In this document: positions 38,701 through 45,063 of the stretch, in pieces
Position numbering within the stretch: position 1 is the stretch's first letter
Layout of the letters: every line of letters begins with the position of its first letter
Origin: Agapetus fuscipes
Taxonomy: Eukaryota > Arthropoda > Insecta > Trichoptera > Glossosomatidae
Length of the DNA stretch: 64,000 bases
Reading direction: 5' to 3'
Assembly: GCA_951799405.1 (NCBI GenBank)
Contig: OX637362.1
Location: forward strand, 10,464,493 to 10,528,492
The notes under the pieces: model-generated
Told to the model about the DNA's origin: nothing
The model's input: the letters and a program-made list of their open reading frames with translations, nothing else
Database searches by the model: none
Position numbers and translations under genes: made by a program

Positions 38701-39443
38701 TCCTATGGATGCTGGTACAATTGCCATAATTGGTTAGAATGTAATTGTAAGCCTGGGTTTGCGAGAAAAGAGTTTGAAATCGGTTGTTTTCCCATCGATC
38801 AATGTCGTAAGTAAAGCCTTGCATTTTGATGTATTAAAAGTTATTGCTCCCACCAAATCAAAAATTTGGTTGCATGTACGTAAATAGCTGATGCACATCC
38901 TCTTTTCTGTTGAAATTCCATCATATTATTACCCACTTCCGAGAAATATTTAACCGAAGTCTTTACCAGAATTAAAATTAAAATTTTCAATCAAATATTG
39001 ATTGAAGGATGGTGCAACAGGCCCTTAAAATATGAAACAATATATGGGCATTCTCATCGAGTAGCTATACTACATTTTTTATGAATACTGAATTTTCCAT
39101 TAAAAAATCAACAATCAGCTATAGATCGATTGTTTTGTGTATACCACTGTTTAAGTTGATTATTTGATTTGAAAAGAGGCACATATTCAATACTTACCGA
39201 ACTGTTTAATAATTCTAATATGAAATTCCAGAATGCGGTGCAAATGAGTTCTTCACTTTGTTGTCTCCCAACTGTCCTGAGACCTGTTCCAATGGGGACG
39301 AGGAACTCTGCAGGAGCAGCAAGCCTGGTTGCGCTTGTGTTCAAGGTCACGTGAGAGAGGTGGCTGGCGGCAAATGTGTTCCTTGGGAAGACTGTCCCAA
39401 CCACCACAACAATGCTTGCTCCAACAGTTCTGAAGAAGACTAA
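26949..39443 (+). CDS. TIL-B: secreted six-TIL-domain protein (8 exons)
   Basis: Exons: 26949-27051 (signal), 28609-28776, 30689-30877, 37543-37560 (microexon), 37680-37835, 38137-38313, 38621-38806, 39232-39443. All junctions are AG/GT and phase 1. They sum to 1209 nt, or 402 aa, and stop TAA ends at 39443. The signal peptide is MIQFNVLRIIAVSFTVLIFG and so on. TIL exons carry CxC and terminal EC(G/C) motifs, for example GCNCRPGFVYASQTDRRC. Compared with TIL-A it lacks TIL 2, the linker, and TIL 7 and 8. It is head to head with TIL-A. The 6.7-kb intron after TIL 3 holds two nested LINEs. The likely role is a secreted protease inhibitor. The exon model is sequence-only. ATTAAA at 39488 could serve polyadenylation. 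Confidence 0.85.
27090..27200 (+). repeat. dispersed repeat fragment
   Basis: AATCCTGTGC ... GACTTGTTGTCGGGCCGCAG is matched at 56833-56915 (AATCCTGTGC ... ACACTTGTTATAGTGCCGCAG). Family unknown. Confidence 0.45.
27218..27385 (-). mobile_element. RTE 3' end, truncated
   Basis: Left edge heptamer tail (ATAATCTATAATCTATTATC), UTR to AACATAAGCCCTGCAAAACAGG. Confidence 0.65.
27436..27645. repeat. (TA)n microsatellite blocks with a repeated interruption
   Basis: Several (TA) tracts separated by repeats of CATCACGGTATAGT and ACGGTATAT, including one 50-bp unique segment (27541-27592). It is prone to slippage and hairpins. Confidence 0.7.
27649..27895 (-). mobile_element. SINE3 on the minus strand, with AT-rich insert
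   Basis: The tRNA-like head lies at the right (box B complement GGGGATCGAACCAGCG) and the 3' end at the left (GAGGAATGCAATTCACC). Between them is an AT-rich inverted stretch (AATAATTCATTATTG... AATGAATTATTAAAT). Confidence 0.65.
28225..28385 (-). mobile_element. SINE2, degenerate
   Basis: Minus strand: head GCGGTCTGTAGTCTAGTG, middle deleted, tail GAGGGCTCTTGAGGTGTG, then GAACACAAAAATTCGG. Confidence 0.6.
28857..29490 (-). mobile_element. RTE, 5'-truncated young copy with target duplication
   Basis: Minus strand: ORF end (29218-29484, 88 codons open: LRWFGHLERMSDERLTKKV ... KKWRLICNVDF), UTR, and a heptamer tail at 28857-28875. The flanks GATATTGATGAT (left) and GATATTAATGAT (right) are a probable target duplication. 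It is nearly identical in the UTR frame to the copies at 44460 and 50790. Confidence 0.85.
29491..29725 (+). repeat. GAT-rich tandem repeat, 87-bp higher-order unit
   Basis: GATGAT tracts with a repeated block containing GACGAAGAGGATGTTGATAA at 29543 and 29630 (period 87). The open frame of Met/Leu runs here is an artefact. It abuts a MITE end (GATGAGACTTCCAGCCCAGG, 29726-29745). Confidence 0.75.
30105..30245. repeat. short inverted repeat
   Basis: AGAGCTCGTTTCCACTTGT (about 30109) and ACAAGTGGGAACGAGCTCT (about 30223) are inverted copies ~95 bp apart. Could be a small MITE or an inverted LINE end. Confidence 0.45.
30235..30580 (-). mobile_element. LINE C-terminal fragment (third RTE-like family)
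   Basis: The minus strand, in broken frame, gives RRPGRPKMRWMDNVDAETS, then an NWRTKATNRKEW-like block and a KALPGLS ending, the usual C-terminal signature of RTE/BovB-like ORFs. Confidence 0.6.
31118..31800 (-). mobile_element. RTE, 5'-truncated young copy
   Basis: Minus strand: 96 open codons (31496-31786: KVKIKRSMLRWFGHMERM ... KKWRLICNGDF), UTR, and heptamer tail ATCTATAATCTATAATC at 31120-31143. It abuts the tail of the LINE at 31807. Confidence 0.85.
31807..32732 (-). mobile_element. LINE-B, 3' part (continues from 35269-37140)
   Basis: Minus strand after the nested insertion: ORF2 resumes (YTVHIDSIERVHIKFLKIIN ...), is shifted by a 26-bp direct duplication near 32569-32620, and ends ALLRYFLDE with a stop at 32290. 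A UTR of ~470 bp follows, finishing in (AAAT)n at 31807-31840. Confidence 0.8.
32733..35268 (-). mobile_element. LINE-A, 5'-truncated, with 57-nt poly(A), nested in LINE-B
   Basis: Minus strand: begins inside the endonuclease domain (ANNLEQCNTIKNGYNN), carries ORF2 to 32835, a short UTR and a pure poly(A) of 57 nt (T run 32733-32789). ATAAT at 32729-32733 and 35269-35273 fits a short target duplication. Removing it restores the LINE-B reading (WSPHY joined to TVHIDSIER). Confidence 0.85.
32835..35219 (-). CDS. LINE-A ORF2 (RT), 794 codons open
   Basis: Reverse transcriptase ORF of a jockey/CR1-group LINE. It begins after the endonuclease core: MLDLVISNK is the pre-terminal endonuclease region and SEDRHHPTL stands where SDH-type residues lie. 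RT motifs include NYRPISILSSFAKVFE, TDFSKAFDRVNHDVL, GVPQGSNLGPL and LLYADDMKIY. The frame is intact through the C-terminal LVKELLPAC and also open upstream of this Met to 35267. The long poly(A) and intact frame mark a recent insertion. It is truncated and so not autonomous. Confidence 0.88.
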   Translation of the reverse strand: MLDLVISNKNILCKVVRCLEPLVSEDRHHPTLAVTARLNTTPLACGRLQAHPRSTPSDDRHINNIHNVDNNNFNINVTDFDYIFRWNKIINFKYLNTDRCKNILSFYDWSDLYNCKHIDTAVKYFYNVLLKICNLCAPCKKYAAKCNSTYPVWFNSSIIANIKCKERLHKNYLKNKSVSNYKAFSTKRAQVKHNIKEAHKLYMSKIQTGIGCDSKEFWSYIRSSRTGGNTTFQLSDGDQIISDPRIISETFAKYFQSVYSTQTPHVDLSESPHGKHEQSSISLSPFSLTEVETYLLGLKSNKATGPDNIPPRIVSSMAKPLAQPLCFIFNLSLKTCTYPSAWKITRVMPVHKSNDKSDVRNYRPISILSSFAKVFECLIHKNLMWQIKPRINIHQHGFLPKRSTVSNLLTLSRNIALNLDSRRQTDVIYTDFSKAFDRVNHDVLLKKMDDFGFTKPLLIFFSSFLKNRSQFVQINDQHSANFFPTSGVPQGSNLGPLAFIVFINDIADKIKNSSCLLYADDMKIYTEIKDFQDCINLQMDLNSLLMWSNNNGLNFNISKCSVMSFTRSACPIIHEYSIGGSILARVFSFRDLGVVFDPGLKFTEHITQLTTKCYQLLGFVIRISNNFESPRAMVDVFNCIVRSKLEYAVEVWAPYQRKYVDLLEQIQKKFLRYLLMRIHGNYPKFMHHEELLEKTSSRSLESRRNGSLMVLCYKIINGLIDSPTLLESFELYVPDGYGRGRRHELFHVPLSRTDVMAQHALTRSVTLINSADIDIFYINLESFKDLVKELLPAC
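35263..36987 (-). CDS. LINE-B ORF2, N-terminal 574 codons (interrupted)
   Basis: RT ORF of a second jockey/CR1-group LINE. Motifs: NYRPINLLSAIPKLLE, TDFSKAFDRISHNIL, GVPQGSHLGPLLF, LLFADDLKIF. It stops artificially at LEYCSPVWSPHYC, where LINE-A is inserted. Upstream of the ATG the frame stays open (VPPDKHHPILDIVV) until a frameshift near 37085. The 5' truncation is at about 37140. Confidence 0.88.
   Translation of the reverse strand: MDMTGPSKGNVVSPKSYRNFVKADYASINEFLMKADWSFIHGSNDDLSVLVEGFYNILNNAIDLYVPITKVRISSFPKWYSHDLINLIFAKKLAHKKYKESRVESDYVVFTDYRNKCKKCLQECYSEYIKGIEISVKSDVKKIFNYSRHLKKNESQNVLSTSSTVGVSNLFAKFFKSVYSDDNINYSFNFTSPIDFQLSNLSLVESDVASGINLMKPLTNPGPDKVPTIFLKNCVANLSQPLCIIFNLSLSSGCFPLIWKKSYITPIFKSGDKNDVTNYRPINLLSAIPKLLEKLVLSKIGFVITRSLTVHQHGFLPNRSTATNLMVYENFISNALSKRKQVDVIYTDFSKAFDRISHNILLIKLQAMGISGSFLTWMGSYLKDRYLVVKIDETESEPFTQPSGVPQGSHLGPLLFLLFINDIINVFYECQVLLFADDLKIFNVVDCVEDCQGLQSNLDRLADWCNFNRLFLNVSKCHVMSFFKIKNPIHFIYSINNLSLGTVTEVSDLGVIFDQKLSFVPHITNVCAKGLKMLGFVFRIAKDFRDTNTIKLLYTSLVRSCLEYCSPVWSPHYC
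35269..37140 (-). mobile_element. LINE-B, 5' part
   Basis: The portion of LINE-B upstream of the LINE-A insertion: the endonuclease C-terminal edge plus most of the RT. It sits in the large TIL-B intron on the opposite strand to the gene. Confidence 0.85.
37395..37490 (+). mobile_element. RTE ORF-end relic
   Basis: GCATGAAAAAAAATATGACTCTGAG and AAATGGCGATTGATCG match the RTE C-terminal codons with many changes. Just upstream of the TIL-B microexon. Confidence 0.5.
37543..37560 (+). CDS. TIL-B 18-nt microexon
   Basis: CACCAAGGAAAGATGCTG between TTTTTTCAG and GTACGTAG, coding (A)PRKDA. It matches the 18-nt microexon of TIL-A in length, phase and peptide. Confidence 0.8.
37680..37835 (+). CDS. 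TIL-B reduced TIL exon (TIL 4 type)
   Basis: AVCTDPFEIFEIEYPRECF ... GCNCRPGFVYASQTDRRC ... QECG. It has only six cysteines where full TIL domains have ten. All three genes have this variant, each exactly 156 nt (19115-19270, 37680-37835, 48233-48388), with the conserved string (F/Y)EIFE and SQTDR(R/Q)C. Confidence 0.85.
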
Positions 39444-39556
39444 TTCTTACGTTGAGCCAGACTGTCATCAATGCGTTACTTTTGAACATTAAAGGATGAT
39501 TTAAATTTGGAAACATGTTTTATTAGTATTAATCTTAAATGTAATAAATTATTTGA

Positions 39557-39664
39557 GTCAACGACGATACTATGTTGAAAGCACCGGTTTTCATCAGATC
39601 ACCGAAGTTAAGCCACATTGCTACTCGGATGGGTGCCTGCTAGGTACACCGCGTGTTGTTGGCA
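39557..39664 (+). pseudogene. 5S rRNA-like pseudogene
   Basis: GTCAACGACGATACTATG, then GATCACCGAAGTTAAGCC, CTCGGATGGGTGCCTG and CACCGCGTGTTGTTGG follow the order of eukaryotic 5S rRNA, including box A and box C regions. It is ~108 bp against about 120 for a functional gene, with changes in paired regions, so it is a pseudogene or a 5S-derived SINE head. A SINE2 begins 7 bp downstream. Confidence 0.7.
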
Positions 39665-39670
39665 TTTCTT

Positions 39671-39980
39671 GGACCGATCCGTAGTCCAGTGGCAACACTT
39701 CCGACTCGTCAATGGAAGGTTGTGGATTCGAATCCCGGCGGAGCATAAAAAAGATACCATTTATATTTCCAAATTTGCTCTTCGCTGGGTTGAAAAAAAT
39801 CATAAACATTTACCAAAGATCGGTCACTGAAAGGTCCATCCAACCTTACAACAACTGGGTCTTGCTTGAGAATTGGCGCTTTCTACAGCAACGACCAAGC
39901 TCGCAGAGGGCTCTTCAGGTGTGGTACACACAAAAACAGCGCTCACCAAATAAATCATCCCAATGTTATTATTATTATTA
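39671..39980 (+). mobile_element. SINE2, full length
   Basis: Plus-strand reference copy: GGACCGATCCGTAGTCCAG head, box B GTGGATTCGAATCCC, GGCGGAGCATAAAAAAG, body, then GGGCTCTTCAGGTGTGG, TACACACAAAAACAGCGC and CACCAAATAAATCATCCC, with a TTA tail. Head identity is tRNA-like; the tail matches the L2/CR1-like LINE 3' end. Confidence 0.85.
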
Positions 39981-40019
39981 TATCTTTGCCACTTAGATTA
40001 TAGATTTGAAAAAATAATC

Positions 40020-41881
40020 ACTCTCTTTCTTTGGGAGCCGTTGTAGGTATATTAAAAAATAATGAAACAGTAAGAAGGAATTTTGGAGGTGGATCAATGC
40101 GGATAGAAATAAATCTTCTGCATTGACCACTCCGGGAGTCAAAAGTGCTGCCGGTGAGATGGTATGGGAGAATGAAGAAGTATGCAAGAGATGGAAGAAC
40201 TATTTTCAAGAAATTTTTGGCCAGGGTGAAAGAAGAATTTATGAACAGACAGATGAAGAGAATGAATTAAAGATTTTGAGAGAAGAATTGATAGTGTCTA
40301 TTTCACGTCTGAAGAATGGGAAGTCTGCTGGGTTTGATGGTATAAATGGTGAAATGTTGAAAGCAGGAGGTGAATGTGTGATAGATTGGATGCACGAATT
40401 ATGTAAGCTTTGTGTGAATGCAGGAGTAGTACCGATGGATTGGAGGAAGGCAGTCATTGTTCCCATTTACAAAGGTAAAGGGGACAAAAAAGACTGTCAG
40501 AACTTCAGACCAATCAGTCTACTCAGTATACCAGGAAAAGTCTTCTGTAAGGTGATTATAAAAAATGTGATTCTGACTACTAGCAAAAGGGTTTCCGATA
40601 TACAGTCCGGCTTTATGGCCGGTAGAGGCTGTGTTGATCAGATTTTAACTCTACGACAACTTGTTGAAAAACAATTGTCGGGGAGGGGGAAACTGTTCAC
40701 GGCCTTTGTGGATCTGGAAAAGGCTTTTGACTCAGTGGACAGAGGTATGTTGTGGGATGTTTTGAAAGCATACGGAGTGAATGGAGCTCTACTCAATGCG
40801 GTGCATGCGAACTATGAGAATAGTATGGCCTGCATCGTATTGATGGTGAGTATAGTGAATGGTTTGAAGTTTTTAAGGGTGTAAGGCAAGGATGTGTGAT
40901 GAGCCCATGGCTTTTTAACATAGTCATGGACAAGTGTGTTCGAGATGCTAGACTTGATGATTGTGGATTAATGATAGGAGAGAGCAAAGTGAGCGTTCTA
41001 TTGTATGCGGATGATGCAGTCCTTGTATCTGATTCAGCAGTGGAATTGCAAATGATGCTTTCTAGATTGAACGAAGCTTTGAAAGGTAAAAATTTGAAGT
41101 TGAATGAAAGAAAGACGAAAGTTTTGATTTTTGAAAGAGATGATGAAAATATGAATTATGAATTTAAAATTAATGGAATGAATGTTGATGTTGTAAATGA
41201 GTTTGTATATTTGGGAAGTTAGTTTGAAAAAGATGGAAGAATGGCCGGTGAATTTGAAAGAAGAATAATGAAAGGCAGGTGTGTACTGGGTGCGACCGCT
41301 TGCATCGCCAGGAACCAAAATCTCTCAAAAAATGTTAGATTGGCGGTGCACGGTGGTATACTAGTGCCAACCTTGATGTATGGAAGTGAAGCCTGGACGG
41401 TGAAGGAAAGGGAAATTAGTAAAGTCCATCCAGTAGAAATGGACTATCTAAGAAGTATGATTGGGAAAAAACGAAGTGACAGGGTGAGGAATGATTTTGT
41501 AAGAGAATAATGTGGTGTAAGGGAAAGTGTGAAAGTGAAGATTAAAAGAAGTATGTTAAGATGGTTCGGGCATTTGGAGAGATGAGTGATGAAAGATTGA
41601 CGAAGAAAGTATATGTTGCTAGAATAGATGGATGTCGTGGTAGAGGAAGACCGAGAAAAGTATGGAAGGATCAAATCTCTGAAATAGCGAATGAATGGGA
41701 TATCCAGAGTCATAATAAAAGGAGGACTTGTATGAATAAGGTTATGACTCTGGATGAAATGAAAGAAGTATGCAAGGACAGAAAGAAGTGGCGGCTAATC
41801 TGCAATGTTGATTTCTAATGTTGGTGTATTCATTTGCTACATTTTTTTGCATAGGAAATTTTTGACTTTTTTTTGTATAGA
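40020..41881 (+). mobile_element. RTE element, longest ORF copy, left part (split by Helitron)
   Basis: Codes RTE RT and C-terminus in pieces. The UTR starts at 41819 and is cut at 41881 by a Helitron; it resumes at 44394 and ends with the heptamer tail near 44692. The 5' end is truncated near 40020. Confidence 0.85.
40123..41818 (+). pseudogene. RTE reverse transcriptase ORF, frameshifted
   Basis: Open pieces: 40123-40884 (NFRPISLLSIPGKVF, FVDLEKAFDSVDRGML), 40868-41222 after a frameshift (KGVRQGCVMSPWLFN, LLYADDAVLV), 41223-41510 after a stop, and 41511-41818 after another stop and a frameshift near 41580. The end is KKWRLICNVDF. The RT palm motifs are visible but the gene is dead. No endonuclease region remains. 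Confidence 0.85.
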
Positions 41882-44393
41882 TCCCCCTATAATATAAATG
41901 CAACGGCCTCCCCATACAAAATAGTTGTGCGTTAATGGCATTCAAACTGAAGAACTCCTGAACAGATGCACGTCATATTCACAACAAATATTGTTCAGGA
42001 CTTGGGATGTGCTTCCTCATCATTAGTAGATTTTAAATTGTTGTTTTTTAAATAAATAAACATGATCAATCACAACACCTTTTTATGTAAAACCTATGCG
42101 AGAAACAAAACTCATTTTGACATTCGAATTTCAAATAAATTGCCAGCACTTCAAAGTTGCCATCGTTGCCATTGCCAAGTCGATTCTTTTTCGGTTGAAT
42201 TCCGTTGAGTACCTACCTATATTCTTTATTTATTTCAAAATTATACTTCAACCAGTTATAACATGTATTTTTTAGAAATAATGACGATCGATTAGGTCAA
42301 CTTTTTATATGAAACCGTACTTATTGCGGCATTTAATTTTTTTAAAGTATTATTACAATATACAATCTAAGTTGCATAGACTCATCAACATTTATAATTC
42401 ATATTCAATGCACTCCTCTTCGGAGACACGAGTGAGTTTGCGCTTACAAATGCTGCATGTGTATTTACAAATAAAAATTTCAGCCTCTCATGACCATAAG
42501 CCCTGCAACTTTTGCTGACCTTTTCAGAAACAGGGGACACATTTGTTAAGTGAACCCATTTATGCGATATGGGTGGTAAGCCTCATACTAACCCTTAAGT
42601 CAAGGAATTTGAGTTTGAAAAATCCTTAAACAACGGTAATCTTAATTTATAATCTAAAGTTGCAAAAAAAGTTATTTGATGATTCAAATTGAATGCACGC
42701 CCACAAACTGGCAAATGTCATTTCACGCTAACATATAGTTGTGGCACTTGATTTTTTTTAAATATAAGAATATATAATCTAAGTTGCACAGATACAATAA
42801 CTTTTATAATTCATATTCAATGCATGCCCCCCTGGAGACACGAGTGGGTACGCGCTTATTAATGCTGCATGTGAACTTACAAATTAAAAATAAGGCCTCT
42901 AATGAACATAAATCCTGCAACTTTGGCCAACCTTTTCAAAAACAGGGGGAACATTTGTCAAGTGAACCATTTTTTTCGATATGGGTATTCAGGCTCATAC
43001 TTACCTATAAGTCAAGGATTTGAGTTTGAAAAATCCTTCAACAACGTTAAATTTAATTTATAATCTAAAGTTGCAAAAAAAGTTATTTGATGATTCAAAT
43101 TGAATGCACGCCCACAAACTGGCAATAATGTTCTTTCACGCTAACATATAGTTGTGGCGCTTGATTTTTTTTAATATTAGAATATATAATCTAAGTTGCA
43201 CAGATACAATAACTTTAATAATTCATATTCGAGACACGAGTGGGTTCGCACTTATAAATGCTGCATGTGAACTTACAAATTAAAATTAAGGCCTCCAATG
43301 AACATAAGCCCTGCAACTTTTGCCAACCTTTTCAAAAACAGGGGGAACATTTGTCAAGTGAACCATTTTTTGCGAGATGGGTATTCAGGCTCATACTTAC
43401 CTATAAGTCAAGGATTTGAGTTTGAAAAATCCTTCAACAACGTTAAATTTAATTTATAATCTAAAGTTGCAAAAAAAGTTATTTGATGATTCAAATTGAA
43501 TGCACGCCCACAAACTGGCAAATGTCATTTCACGCTAACATATAGTTGTGGCACTTGATTTTTTTTAAATATTAGAATATATAATCTAAGTTGCATACAT
43601 ACATTTTATAATTCATATTCAATGCATGCCCCCAAGCAGACATGAGTGACTTTGCGCTTACAAATGCTGCATGTGTAATTACAAATAAAAATTTCAGCCT
43701 CTCATAACCGTAAGCCATGCAACTTTTGCCGACCTATTCAGAAACAGGGGGAACATTAGTTAAGTGAACCCATTTATGCGATATGGGTGGTAAGCCTCAT
43801 ACTAACCCTTAGGTCAAGGAATTTGGGTTTGAAAAATCCTTAAACAACGGTTATCTTAATTTATAATCTTAAGTTGCAAAAAGAGTTTTGATGATTCAAA
43901 TACAATGCACACCCACAAGCTGGCAAATGTTCTTTCACGCTAACATATAATTGTGGCACTTGATGTTTTTAATTTTAGAATATAAATCTAAGTTGCATAC
44001 ATACATTTTATAATTCATATTGAATGCATGCCCCCAAGCAGACATGAGTGAGTTTGCCCTTACAAACGCTGCATGTGTAATTACAAATAAAAATTTCAGC
44101 CTCTCTTGACCATAAGCCCTGCAATTTTGCCGACCTTTTCAGGAACAGAGAAACATTCGTTCAGTGAACATTTTTTTAGGTATGGGAGGTCAGCCTCATA
44201 CCTCATGCTTCATACAAGATACTCAGAACATGAAAGAACTAAATAACCCTTTTACCGCAATTTTTTTTTCAAATTACTTCTTAAAGCATTTAATTACTAT
44301 GAAGGAGGTGTGAGGAAAAATTATTGCGAAGCCAGACTTACACTGCCCGAAGGGCCTAGCAGACAACCGTGCGCAGCACGGTCAGTCTGCTAG
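41882..44393 (+). mobile_element. Non-autonomous Helitron (2.5 kb)
   Basis: Begins TCCCCCTATAATATAAATG and ends ACCGTGC-GCA-GCACGGT (hairpin), 8 nt, then CTAG. It sits between A (41881) and T (44394) with no target duplication. The interrupted RTE UTR reads straight across when compared with the copies at 28857 and 50789. TC start, 3' hairpin, CTRR-type end and A/T insertion are the Helitron hallmarks. There is no Rep/helicase ORF. Most of the interior is a tandem array of RTE-tail-like units. Confidence 0.85.
42363..44230 (-). repeat. Tandem array of RTE-tail-derived units inside the Helitron
   Basis: Five units begin at about 42363, 42774, 43187, 43582 and 43984 (period 395-413 bp). Each has a near-complete RTE 3' end (TAATCTAAGTTGCA to CATACTAACCC, minus orientation), then a shorter, more diverged RTE-like tail (TAATCTAAAGTTGCAAAAAA ... 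TTTCACGCTAACATATAG). The last unit lacks the second part. Units differ from one another by scattered changes and a deletion in the third. Confidence 0.8.
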
Positions 44394-44695
44394 TTTCTTT
44401 GTAAGGTTTTGTTCTTTTTATATTTAAATTTAATTTATTATTCATATTCCTTGACTTATAGGTTGGTATGAGGCTGACCAGCCATACTGTAAAAAATGGT
44501 TCACTTTGCCAATGTCACCCCTGTTTCAGGGAAGGTCGGCAAAAGTTGTGGGGCTTATGTTCATTTGAGGTTTGGATTTTATTTGTAAGTACACATTCAG
44601 CATTTGTAAGCGCGAACTACACTTGTTGGTTTGTGGGCATACATCTGAGAGCTTTAAATGAATATATCCTTGCAACTTAGATTATAGATTATAGA
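44394..44695 (+). mobile_element. RTE UTR and tail, right part
   Basis: TTTCTTTGTAAGGTTTTG continues the UTR broken at 41881. The 70-codon open frame is the same UTR frame seen at 28869 and 50813. The tail is ATTATAGATTATAGAT. Confidence 0.85.
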
Positions 44696-44707
44696 TCAAG
44701 ACAACCG

Positions 44708-44868
44708 GTTGGAAGTCTCATCACCACGGTAGGTCCTACCTACCGAATATCGTTCAGATTGGTATGAAGACAAGATGGCCGCAAGTAAACAGCTGATTAG
44801 TCTTAACACAAGTATTACCGATATTCGGTAGGTAAGAATTACCATGGTGATGAGACTTCCAGCCCAGG
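44708..44868. mobile_element. MITE, ~40-bp inverted arms
   Basis: GGAAGTCTCATCACCACGGTA ... CCTACCGAATAT (44711-44750) and its inverse (44821-44860) surround a core with AAACAGCTGATTAGTC. Same family as the core at 14850-14945. The right end AGCCCAGG also appears at 29738. Confidence 0.7.
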
Positions 44869-45063
44869 AAGAGCAATGAGATTTTTTTCACCAAAGAAAT
44901 GTTGATCATAAAGGAAACACAGCTTCTTGTGAATCATGTATTTATTTGTAACAGTTTTATTGCAAGATTATTGAGTGTACTTCAAAATTAATGAGTGTGC
45001 CAAAAGATTAGATTATTGAGTATGCCAAAAAATATATTTTGAAGTTAAGTATTATTTTCCTTT

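Noticed and set aside
39993..40209. Short frames opposite the RTE ORF start
   Set aside because: Antisense shadows of RTE coding sequence; no signal peptide or domain.
42784..43023. 79-codon frame in the tandem array
   Set aside because: Reads RTE-tail-derived Helitron repeats; not kept open in the neighbouring units.
42363..44230. Possible CRISPR-like or satellite array
   Set aside because: Units are ~400 bp, diverged, derived from LINE tails and enclosed by Helitron ends; no short identical repeats with unique spacers.
44468..44680. A conserved ~70-residue open frame (starts MRLT(T/S)HTVKNGSLCQC) seen many times on both strands
   Set aside because: It lies in the 3' UTR of the RTE LINE and stays open only in young, near-identical copies. 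Older copies have stops and indels with no sign of protein-level constraint, and it has no initiation context in common beyond the repeat itself.
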